Made by a program: the position numbers and the translations under genes. A DNA stretch of 15,538 nucleotides from an uncultured Collinsella sp. Its GTDB lineage: Bacteria > Actinomycetota > Coriobacteriia > Coriobacteriales > Coriobacteriaceae. The notes below the pieces were generated by a model. It was not told where the DNA came from, ran no database searches, and was given only the letters and a program-made list of their open reading frames with translations. This document shows, in pieces, positions 1-5,945 of this stretch. The DNA lies in contig UREE01000049.1 in the NCBI GenBank assembly GCA_900546825.1, positions 1 to 15,538 of the forward strand, written 5' to 3'. Within the stretch, counting starts at the first letter, position 1, and each line of letters begins with the position of its first letter.

Positions 1-423
1 GGTCTATGCCTTGCCTTTTTCATGCCAACTTGTTCGCTCTGGACGTCGCTCGCTGGCATTGCCAAAACATCGGCGTTTCCTTGGTTGTCAAATGATCCGT
101 AGGGAGTCATTGGGGACATTGCTTTGAGATGTTATTCAGTCGGCTGTTATGGCATTTGAGCTGCTTACCTGCTTAAGGTAATTGACGGCATATATCTGCT
201 ATCGATAATATTGCTCGAAAAATTGTCCAAGAAGTCGCGGGGCGATTTTTGATGGGTCGCGCGTCAAGTGATTTGGCAAGTTCTTGGTTAGATATTGGTC
301 AGTTTTGGGGCAACCTTGCCAAAAGCTTGACGGATGCAGATTTAGACGTCGACGAATGAACACTCTAGGCAGGCTCCAAGCAAAATTCTGGGCTGATTCT
401 CGATAATCGCCTTCAATCGTCCC
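1..423. other. Gene-poor, lower-GC stretch at left edge
   Basis: I find no convincing gene here. G+C is about 47% by hand count, well below the neighbouring genes. The first ~120 bases are open on both strands. On the - strand a frame begins with ATG at 117-119 (MSPMTPYGSF...) and runs off the left edge; on the + strand a frame ends in TGA at 93-95. Neither has a clear ribosome binding site or a recognisable domain. The stretch could be the remnant of a gene, a dispersed intergenic repeat, or the edge of a partial gene. The only regulatory-looking signal is the promoter-like pair at 182-209. Confidence 0.5.
182..209 (+). promoter_or_regulatory. Candidate sigma-70 type promoter with no obvious gene downstream
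   Basis: TTGACG (182-187) and GATAAT (204-209) each match the consensus -35 and -10 hexamers at five of six positions, with a 16-base spacer. Transcription would start near 216 and run toward prmC. No open frame of note follows before prmC, about 280 bases away. If used, it would make a long leader for prmC or a small non-coding transcript. The A/T-rich context also makes a chance match possible. Confidence 0.3.
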
Positions 424-450
424 TTGCCAAGCGCTGGCCTCGCTTACAAT
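424..450 (+). promoter_or_regulatory. Probable prmC promoter
   Basis: TTGCCA (424-429) and TACAAT (445-450) each match consensus at five of six positions. The 15-base spacer is a little short. Start of transcription would be near 457, giving a ~42-base leader. That leader contains a small hairpin (GCGCC 467-471 with GGCGC 476-480) just ahead of the ribosome binding site. The position argues against any prmC start codon upstream of 457. Confidence 0.45.
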
Positions 451-498
451 CTGCTCCGACATTCGCGCGCCGCCCGGCGCTTAAGAGGGGAGGGCCCC

Positions 499-1749
499 AT
501 GGCAAACGAGATCTGGACCATCAAGCGTTGTCTCGAGTGGACCAAGGAGTACCTGGCCGAGCGCGGCGAGGAGCATCCCCGTCTTTCCGCCGAGTGGCTG
601 CTGTGCGCCGCCACGGGCCTGGCGCGCATTGACCTATATATGCGTATGGACGAGACGCTTAACGCGGCCCAGCTCGAGACCATGCATGCGGCCGTCGTTC
701 GTCGCGCCAAAGGCGAGCCGCTGCAGTACATCACCGGCAGCACGCAGTTTCGCATGATTGACGTCGCGTGCGCTCCCGGTGTGCTCATTCCGCGCCCCGA
801 AACCGAGATGCTCGTCGAGGAAGTCCTCAATTATCTGGATGCCGAGGTGCTGAGCCCCGAGGCTGCTGCCCGTCAGCGTGTTGAGCTGCCTTGGAACGAT
901 GAGGTCGAGGAGGCACGCAAGGCCGAGGCCGCGCTGGCAGACGAACGGGCGACTGCCGAGCGCCGTGCCGCTAATCTGACGGCTGCCGATGAGGCGGCGC
1001 TAGGCGGCGACGTACTGGGCAGCCGTGCCTATGCCGAGGAACTGGCCGATCGCGAGGCCGAGGAAGCCGCCGCGCAGGCAGCAGAAGCCGAAGCCGCGGA
1101 AGCCGCCGAGTCCGAGCTCGACGAATACGGCGTCGCCATCGAGGGTGCCGACCAGGAGACGGTTTCAGCTCAGGATGCCGCTGCGCCTGCCCCAGCCGAG
1201 CCCCGCACTGCCCGCGTTCTCGAGGTCGGCTGCGGCACGGGCTGCATTTCGCTCTCCCTTGCCTGGGAGCGCCGCGGCCACGTTACCTGCACCGCCACCG
1301 ATATCGAGTCGCGCGCCATCGATCTGGCCACCAAAAACCGCGACACCCTCGGCCTCACGGCAGATGAGGTTGCCTTTAGCCTCACCAACCTGGTGAGTTC
1401 CATTCCCCGCGAAGAGTGGGGCACCTTTGATGTGCTCGTCTCCAACCCACCTTACATCCCGACCGACGTCATGCGCTCGCTGCCGCACGAGGTCAAGGAC
1501 TTTGAGCCCGACCTGGCGCTCGAGGGCGGCGCCGACGGCCTCGATATCTTCCGCCGCCTGCTCAACGCGGCGCCTTACATGCTGCGCGCCGGCGGCCTGT
1601 TTGCCTGCGAGCTCTACGAGGGTACCCTCGATGCCGCGGCCGAGCTCTGTCGCCAGGCAGGCCTTTCGGACGTGCGTATCGTCCATGACCTTACCGATCG
1701 CCCCCGCATCGTCCGAGCCATCGTCACCGAGCCCAAGCAGCGCCAGTAA
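499..1749 (+). CDS. prmC: Peptide chain release factor N5-glutamine methyltransferase (PrmC/HemK), with large internal insertion
   Basis: PrmC transfers a methyl group from S-adenosylmethionine to the Gln of the GGQ motif in release factors RF1 and RF2. The family's features appear in order. There is an N-terminal helical substrate-binding region and PLQYITG (74-80), then IPRPETE (97-103). The SAM-binding motif is LEVGCGTG (241-248), the catalytic motif is NPPY (316-319), and the C-terminal part is typical. The protein is 416 aa against roughly 280 for the family. The excess is an Ala/Glu-rich, highly charged segment at about residues 115-236, between the PRPETE and SAM motifs, where the family usually has only a short linker. 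I chose ATG 499 because a purine-rich site (AGAGGGGAGGG, 484-494) precedes it and the likely promoter lies over the upstream in-frame ATG at 424. Identity is secure; whether the insertion is structured is unknown. Confidence 0.95.
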   Translation: MANEIWTIKRCLEWTKEYLAERGEEHPRLSAEWLLCAATGLARIDLYMRMDETLNAAQLETMHAAVVRRAKGEPLQYITGSTQFRMIDVACAPGVLIPRPETEMLVEEVLNYLDAEVLSPEAAARQRVELPWNDEVEEARKAEAALADERATAERRAANLTAADEAALGGDVLGSRAYAEELADREAEEAAAQAAEAEAAEAAESELDEYGVAIEGADQETVSAQDAAAPAPAEPRTARVLEVGCGTGCISLSLAWERRGHVTCTATDIESRAIDLATKNRDTLGLTADEVAFSLTNLVSSIPREEWGTFDVLVSNPPYIPTDVMRSLPHEVKDFEPDLALEGGADGLDIFRRLLNAAPYMLRAGGLFACELYEGTLDAAAELCRQAGLSDVRIVHDLTDRPRIVRAIVTEPKQRQ

Positions 1750-1763
1750 TATTTATTAACTGG

Positions 1764-1793
1764 TTAGCAAAAATTATAAATTAGTTTATAATT
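1764..1793 (+). promoter_or_regulatory. hicAB promoter with overlapping palindromic operator
   Basis: TTAGCA (1764-1769) and a perfect TATAAT (1787-1792) are 17 bases apart, placing the start of transcription near 1799, ahead of hicA. A perfect inverted repeat, AATTATAAA (1772-1780) and TTTATAATT (1785-1793) with a 4-base centre, covers the -10 box and part of the spacer. HicB antitoxins with C-terminal DNA-binding domains are known to repress their own operons at such palindromes. This is therefore the natural candidate HicB operator; binding itself is inferred. Confidence 0.7.
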
Positions 1794-1817
1794 AGGACGG
1801 CTGAAAGAGGTCGGCCC

Positions 1818-2003
1818 ATGCAACCTCCTACCTTTCGGGAAATCATTGCCCTACTCAAGCACGATGGATTCGTGAAGGTCGCGCAAGTCGGTAGTCATGC
1901 TAAGTATGTTTCTGGTGACCGTGTTGTCACCGTGAACGGCTCTGGTGGTGATCGACCAAAGAAGGGCACGTGGGCAAGTATTCGTCGCCAAGCTGGATGG
2001 TAG
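1818..2003 (+). CDS. hicA: HicA-type mRNA interferase toxin
   Basis: HicA toxins are small RNases with a double-stranded-RNA-binding-like fold that cleave mRNA and stop translation until bound by HicB. At 61 aa this is the usual full length. It has the family pattern: an N-terminal helix (FREIIALLKHDGF), then GSHAKY with the catalytic His at position 27, a beta strand (VVTVNG), and a C-terminal KGTWASIRRQAGW segment that matches the family's KGT..SI..QAG ending. A ribosome site AGAGG (1806-1810) lies seven bases before the ATG. The 11-base gap to hicB and the shared promoter make a standard toxin-first pair. G+C is visibly lower than in flanking genes, consistent with acquisition by transfer. 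Nothing suggests it is broken. Confidence 0.9.
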   Translation: MQPPTFREIIALLKHDGFVKVAQVGSHAKYVSGDRVVTVNGSGGDRPKKGTWASIRRQAGW

Positions 2004-2014
2004 TTGGAGGCAAA

Positions 2015-2461
2015 ATGAGGCAGCGATTTACCTATGACTGCGTTCTCATAAAAGAAGACGACGGTTACTGCGCTAGCTTCCCGCAGATTCCCGGCGCCTT
2101 TGCCGATGGCGATACGCGCGAAGAAGCGATTGCCCATGCTACCGAGGCACTGATGGCGTTTTTGGCCGACGACCTCAACAACGGTTTGACTCCGGCAGGG
2201 TACGAACGCTCGGCCGAGGTCGTGGCCCTTTCAGTCGAAATCGACCACGAGGACGCTCGGGAAGCGGCGTGCCGAACATTTAAAGACGCAGCGCTGGACC
2301 TCAAAGTCTCCGCTCCGCGGATTACCGCGCTGGTCAAAGCCGGAAAGCTCGATGTTGAACTCGTCGACGGCCGTCGGATGATAACGATAGACAGCATCGA
2401 GCGCTACGCCGCCCAAGAACGCCACGCCGGCAGGCCAAAGAAGTTCGTAGCCGTCCAATAA
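2015..2461 (+). CDS. hicB: HicB-type antitoxin with C-terminal DNA-binding domain
   Basis: HicB neutralises HicA and usually represses the operon. The N-terminal half (residues ~5-65) is the HicB fold: YDCVLIKEDDGYCASFPQIPG followed by a helix with TREEAIAHATEAL. The C-terminal part (about 88-135) contains a helix-turn-helix-like stretch, ALDLKVSAPRITALVKAGKL, then a small basic tail. The palindrome over the operon's -10 box is its likely target. I chose ATG 2015 because GGAGG (2006-2010) lies four bases upstream and the HicB fold begins directly after it. An in-frame ATG at 1970, inside hicA, would add 15 residues with no family match. The 148-aa length fits HicB proteins carrying a DNA-binding extension. 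Confidence 0.9.
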   Translation: MRQRFTYDCVLIKEDDGYCASFPQIPGAFADGDTREEAIAHATEALMAFLADDLNNGLTPAGYERSAEVVALSVEIDHEDAREAACRTFKDAALDLKVSAPRITALVKAGKLDVELVDGRRMITIDSIERYAAQERHAGRPKKFVAVQ

Positions 2462-2595
2462 CCCCCTCACTTTCACCGACTACTAGAGCCGCTCACCAAA
2501 CCAACATGCGCTCTGGGCAAATAGGTTGAACGTTTCGTGCGAGAATGCCCCACAGTAAACAAACTTGCACCAGAGCGTAAGGGGCTGGCATACAC

Positions 2596-3339
2596 ATGCA
2601 GACGGTCTATCGGGTATACGAGGGAACGCGCGAGCCGCATCGGCTTGCCGTCGAGCGCACGGCCGAGGTGCTCGGCCGCGGCGGCCTGGCTTTGATCCCG
2701 ACCGAGACCGTCTACGGTGTCGCCGTGGCAGTCAACGCCTTCTCGGACGCCGTGCCCCAAGATACAAGCGAATTCCCATCGTGGCCGCGCGATCCGCAGG
2801 CTGCCGTCAATGGCGCCGCAGTTCCTGCGCTCGGCACCGGCTATCGCCGTATCTTCACTCTCAAGCAACGTGAACTCACGCAAACCGTCGCTTGGCTGGT
2901 CGATGGCGTCGAAGCACTCGACCGCTATGGCGTGGATATCCCGGAAGATGCCCGCATACTCGCGCGACGATGCTGGCCGGGAGCCCTGACTATCGTGGTC
3001 AAGGCAGCTCCCTGCGTGCCGACCTTTATGCGCGCTGCCGACGACACGGTGGCACTTCGCGCTTCGGCCTCGCCCGTGGTGCAGGCGCTCATTCGCGCCT
3101 GTGGCAGCCCCCTTGCCTGCACCAGCGCCAACACGCATGGCGCGCCCGCGCCGGCAAGTTTTATCACGGTGGAGGGTCGCATCCTGGAGGGGGTCGATGT
3201 TGCCGTCGACGCCGGTGAGACCCCGTGTCGCGACGCCTCGACCATCGTGTCGTTTCAGCACGGCGAGCTCCAGATCCTGCGCCAAGGCGCACTTCCCGCA
3301 TCAGAGATCGAACGGGTCCTGTCCGACCCGATGCAATAG
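2596..3339 (+). CDS. tsaC: Threonylcarbamoyl-AMP synthase, TsaC/Sua5/YrdC family
   Basis: Members of this family make threonylcarbamoyl-AMP from threonine, bicarbonate and ATP, the first step in t6A formation at position 37 of ANN-decoding tRNAs. Seen here are PTETVYG (35-41), the nucleotide-site KQR (90-92), WPGALTIV (127-134), the SAN motif in CTSANTHGAP (175-184) and STIV (215-218). At 247 aa it is longer than TsaC (~190) but lacks the extra C-terminal Sua5 domain. Most of the excess is a Pro/Ala-rich insertion of about 30 residues (~50-81) between PTETVYG and the KQR motif. The residue after KQR is Glu, where Pro is usual. The start is the ATG after AAGGGG (2579-2584), a slightly long spacing. 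I see no clean promoter in the 134 bases upstream. Only 13 bases separate it from glpK, so the two are probably co-transcribed. Confidence 0.85.
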   Translation: MQTVYRVYEGTREPHRLAVERTAEVLGRGGLALIPTETVYGVAVAVNAFSDAVPQDTSEFPSWPRDPQAAVNGAAVPALGTGYRRIFTLKQRELTQTVAWLVDGVEALDRYGVDIPEDARILARRCWPGALTIVVKAAPCVPTFMRAADDTVALRASASPVVQALIRACGSPLACTSANTHGAPAPASFITVEGRILEGVDVAVDAGETPCRDASTIVSFQHGELQILRQGALPASEIERVLSDPMQ

Positions 3340-3352
3340 AAAGGTTTAAGCG

Positions 3353-4894
3353 ATGTCGTTGAATCTGGGCAGCCTGGGCATGGAAGATGCCTCGTTTGAC
3401 TTTGGCGGTTCCTACATCATGGCGCTCGACTGCGGCACCACCTCGGTACTTGCGACCATCGTCGACGAGTACGGCTGCATCGTCGCGCAGGCACGTCGCA
3501 GCGTCAAAACCAGCTTTCCGCGTCCCGGCTGGGTGGAGCAAGACCCCATGGCGGTCCTTGCTAGCCAGATCGCCGTCATGATGGAAGTCCAGTTTAAGAG
3601 CGGTATCCACTCCGACCGCATTGCCGCCATCGGCATCTCCAACCAGCGCGAGACCACGGTGGTCTGGGATCGCGTGAGCGGTCAGCCGATCTATAACGCT
3701 ATCGTATGGCAGTGCCGCCGTACCGCACCTCTGATCGACGAGCTTGTCGAGCAGGGCGCAGAAGGGCTGGTGCGCTCCCGCACGGGACTCACGCTCGACC
3801 CGTATTTCTCGGCCTCCAAGGTGCAGTGGATTCTCGACAACGTCGACGGCGCACGCGAAAGCGCGGCGGCGGGCGACCTCATGTTTGGCACCATCGACAC
3901 CTGGCTCATCTACAACCTCACCGGCGGCCAGGTCTTTGCCACCGACTACACCAATGCCAGCCGCACGGCACTCTTTAATATCCATACGCTCGATTGGGAC
4001 GACGACCTGCTGGCACTCTTTGACGTTCCACGTTCCATGATGCCCGAGGTTCGCTGGAGCTCGGGCGACTACGGCCGCGTCGCGAGCGACATCATGACCA
4101 ACATGCCGCCCATCATGGGCGTGGCGGGTGACCAACAGGCGTCGCTGTTCGGCCACTGCTGTTTCCGTCCCGGCCAGACCAAAAACACCTATGGCACGGG
4201 TTGCTTTATGCTCATGAACACCGGCGACGAGATCGTCGAATCCAAGAATGGCCTGGTCTCCACCATCGGTATCGCTGCGGACGGCAAAGTCAGCTATGCG
4301 CTCGAGGGCTCTATTTTTGCCGCCGGCTCAACGATGAACTGGCTTCGCAACAACATGGGCATCATCTCGAGCGTGAGCGAGTCGGCACAACTCGCTGCTT
4401 CGATTAGCGACAACGAGGGCTGCTACTTCGTTCCCGCCTTTGCGGGTTTGGGTGCTCCCTGGTGGGACCCGCATGCTCGCGGTATCGTGTGCGGTCTGAC
4501 CGGCGCCTCGAGCCGTGCGACCATCGTACGTGCCGCCTGCGAATCCATGGCATATCAGAGCTACGACGTGCTGCGCGCCATGGAGCAGGACGTGGGGCTT
4601 TCGATTGAGCGCCTGTCTGTCGATGGCGGTGCCTCGCGCAACGAGTTCATCATGCAATTCCAGGCCGACCTGCTGGATATCCCCGTGCTGCAATGCGAGA
4701 CGGTGGAGACCACGGCAATCGGTGCCGCGTACTTGGCGGGTCTTGCCGTCGGCTATTGGGAAGACCTGGAAGAGCTGGAGCAAAATGCCCAGATCGTTAG
4801 GACCTTCCTTCCCCACATGTCCGCCGAGCGCCGCGAGCAAAACCTTGCGGGCTGGCGTGATGCAGTCAGGCGCTCGCTCAGCACCTCACAGTAG
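3353..4894 (+). CDS. glpK: Glycerol kinase (FGGY family)
   Basis: GlpK phosphorylates glycerol to sn-glycerol 3-phosphate with ATP. At 513 aa the protein aligns along its whole length with E. coli-type GlpK as I recall it. Visible are the glycerol-site residues Arg99-Glu100 in NQRET, Tyr151 in DPYFS and Asp260-Gln261 in GDQQA, plus IVWQCRRTA, FGTIDTWLIYNLT, NTYGTGCFMLMNTG and GLGAPWWDP. Two oddities sit in the N-terminal phosphate loop. The usual DQGTTSSRA reads DCGTTSVLA, so Gln is Cys27 and the Arg that contacts ADP in E. coli GlpK is Leu33. There is also an ~18-residue N-terminal extension before the first strand. The ATG at 3353 is preceded by GAAAGG (3339-3344); a second in-frame ATG at 3380 has no site. 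No glycerol facilitator or glycerol-phosphate oxidase gene is adjacent. Activity on glycerol is likely but not certain given the Arg change. Confidence 0.92.
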   Translation: MSLNLGSLGMEDASFDFGGSYIMALDCGTTSVLATIVDEYGCIVAQARRSVKTSFPRPGWVEQDPMAVLASQIAVMMEVQFKSGIHSDRIAAIGISNQRETTVVWDRVSGQPIYNAIVWQCRRTAPLIDELVEQGAEGLVRSRTGLTLDPYFSASKVQWILDNVDGARESAAAGDLMFGTIDTWLIYNLTGGQVFATDYTNASRTALFNIHTLDWDDDLLALFDVPRSMMPEVRWSSGDYGRVASDIMTNMPPIMGVAGDQQASLFGHCCFRPGQTKNTYGTGCFMLMNTGDEIVESKNGLVSTIGIAADGKVSYALEGSIFAAGSTMNWLRNNMGIISSVSESAQLAASISDNEGCYFVPAFAGLGAPWWDPHARGIVCGLTGASSRATIVRAACESMAYQSYDVLRAMEQDVGLSIERLSVDGGASRNEFIMQFQADLLDIPVLQCETVETTAIGAAYLAGLAVGYWEDLEELEQNAQIVRTFLPHMSAERREQNLAGWRDAVRRSLSTSQ

Positions 4895-4940
4895 GGCTGC
4901 GATGGGCTGCTCGATACAACAAACCGCTAAACTAATGCAT

Positions 4941-4994
4941 GGCGTGCGGCGGCAACATTGCTGCGCGCCTTGTCAGCAAGGCCGTTTTGCGGCC
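4941..4994 (+). other. Two adjacent hairpins in the glpK-upp gap
   Basis: GGCGTGC (4941-4947) pairs fully with GCGCGCC (4963-4969), with one G-U pair, and further pairing is possible inside the loop. A second stem, GGCCG (4980-4984) with CGGCC (4990-4994), follows directly, just ahead of the upp ribosome site at 5001-5007. No T-run follows the first stem. The pair could form a leader structure for upp, or the first stem could end the glpK transcript. A weak -10-like TAAACT (4928-4933) lies just upstream, without a matching -35. Confidence 0.35.
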
Positions 4995-5017
4995 GCAACG
5001 AAAGGGGCAATCAATCC

Positions 5018-5665
5018 ATGACCGTCACCTACGATGCGTCCCGTGTGACGCTTGTCGATCACCCGCTCGTCCAGCACAAGCTGTCGATCCTGCGCGACAA
5101 AAACACCGGCACCAACCAGTTCCGCCAGCTCGTGCGCGAACTCGCGCTTTTTGACGGCTACGAGGCCATGCGCGACCTGCCTATGGAAGACGTCGAGGTC
5201 GAGACCCCCATCACTACCGCCACGTTCAAACAGCTTGCCGGCAAGAAACTCGCCATCGTGCCCATCCTGCGTGCGGGCCTTGGCATGGTCGACGGCATCC
5301 TCGACCTGGTGCCCTCCGCTCGCGTGGGTCACATCGGCATGGAGCGCGACGAGGTCACCCACGAGCCGCACGAGTATTACTGCAAGATGCCCAAGGATAT
5401 CGACCAGCGCATCTGCCTGGTCGTCGACCCCATGCTTGCCACGGGCGGTTCGGCCGAGATGGCCATCAGCTACCTGCGCGAGCGCGGTGTCAAGGACATC
5501 CGCATGCTGTGCATCGTCGCGGCCCCCGAGGGCCTCAAGTCGCTGACCGAGAAGGACCCAGATGTGCATATCTATACCTGCGCCATCGACGACCATCTCA
5601 ACGAGGCTGCCTACATCGTTCCCGGCCTCGGCGACGCCGGCGACCGCATCTACGGCACGCTCTAG
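5018..5665 (+). CDS. upp: Uracil phosphoribosyltransferase
   Basis: Upp converts uracil and PRPP to UMP in pyrimidine salvage. At 215 aa it has the usual length. The PRPP-binding loop VVDPMLATGGSA is at 135-146, the upstream ILRAGLGMVDG motif at 83-93, and the C-terminal uracil-site signature YIVPGLGDAGDRIYGT at 199-214. I chose ATG 5018, which has AAAGGGG (5001-5007) ten bases upstream and begins the family's N-terminus (MTVTYDASRV). An upstream in-frame ATG at 4958 would start inside a predicted hairpin and add 20 residues without family match. Upp directly upstream of the atp operon is a common Gram-positive arrangement. A long hairpin follows it and a separate promoter serves atp, so it is probably its own transcription unit. 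Confidence 0.96.
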   Translation: MTVTYDASRVTLVDHPLVQHKLSILRDKNTGTNQFRQLVRELALFDGYEAMRDLPMEDVEVETPITTATFKQLAGKKLAIVPILRAGLGMVDGILDLVPSARVGHIGMERDEVTHEPHEYYCKMPKDIDQRICLVVDPMLATGGSAEMAISYLRERGVKDIRMLCIVAAPEGLKSLTEKDPDVHIYTCAIDDHLNEAAYIVPGLGDAGDRIYGTL

Positions 5666-5706
5666 TCGCTGGGCTAAACGGCCGCGGCTGCAAATACGAA
5701 GAAACG

Positions 5707-5741
5707 GTGCGCGCGGACGAACAAAAGGCGACCGCGCGCAC
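5707..5741 (+). terminator. Long GC-rich hairpin downstream of upp, possible terminator
   Basis: GTGCGCGCGG (5707-5716) and CCGCGCGCAC (5732-5741) are a perfect 10-bp inverted repeat around a 15-base, A-rich loop. It sits about 40 bases after the upp stop. The following bases (TCCTGTTAAC) are not a T-run, so it is not a textbook intrinsic terminator. It may instead protect the upp mRNA 3' end. Confidence 0.4.
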
Positions 5742-5839
5742 TCCTGTTAACGGACGTTTTGCCCTGCAGGGTTCGAGAAAAACGTATTACCGTACCTGCG
5801 GCATAAAGAAGGTCTTAAGAAAACGAACAGGTGCGTATT

Positions 5840-5858
5840 AACCGATGCTTTTTCGGTT
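5840..5858. promoter_or_regulatory. Inverted repeat abutting the atp promoter
   Basis: AACCGA (5840-5845) and TCGGTT (5853-5858) are perfect 6-bp arms around TGCTTTT. The right arm overlaps the first two bases of the -35 hexamer of the atp promoter, so a protein bound here would affect that promoter. Short arms mean chance is not excluded. It may also act as an RNA hairpin at the end of upp read-through. Confidence 0.3.
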
Positions 5859-5884
5859 GTACTTTAGCGATTGGCTCGTACAAT
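5857..5884 (+). promoter_or_regulatory. ATP synthase operon promoter
   Basis: TTGTAC (5857-5862) and TACAAT (5879-5884) are separated by 16 bases, and each matches consensus at four or five of six positions. Transcription would begin near 5891, leaving a leader of about 55 bases before the first gene. No other equally good promoter is seen between upp and atpB. Confidence 0.65.
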
Positions 5885-5945
5885 AGTCACCAATGTTTGG
5901 CGGGAACTGTTCTGTGAAGCGTTAAAAAGGAAAGTGAGGACGCCA

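Noticed and set aside
199..462. 87-residue open frame on the - strand ahead of prmC
   Set aside because: It has no purine-rich ribosome site, no recognisable domain, starts across the likely prmC promoter, and lies in A/T-rich DNA where stop-free chance frames occur.
424..498. Upstream in-frame ATG as the prmC start
   Set aside because: It overlaps the -35 region of the likely promoter, lacks a ribosome site, and adds residues that do not match the family N-terminus. ATG 499 has a strong site.
1025..1396. 123-residue alternative + frame inside prmC
   Set aside because: It is an out-of-frame Arg/Pro/Ser-rich translation of the Ala/Glu-rich insert, a composition artefact with no ribosome site.
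1970..2014. Upstream ATG for hicB inside hicA
   Set aside because: No ribosome site. The HicB fold starts right after ATG 2015, which has GGAGG at good spacing.
2526..2561. TTGAAC as a -35 box for tsaC
   Set aside because: No -10-like hexamer lies 15-19 bases downstream. The nearest A/T-rich hexamer is about 24 bases away.
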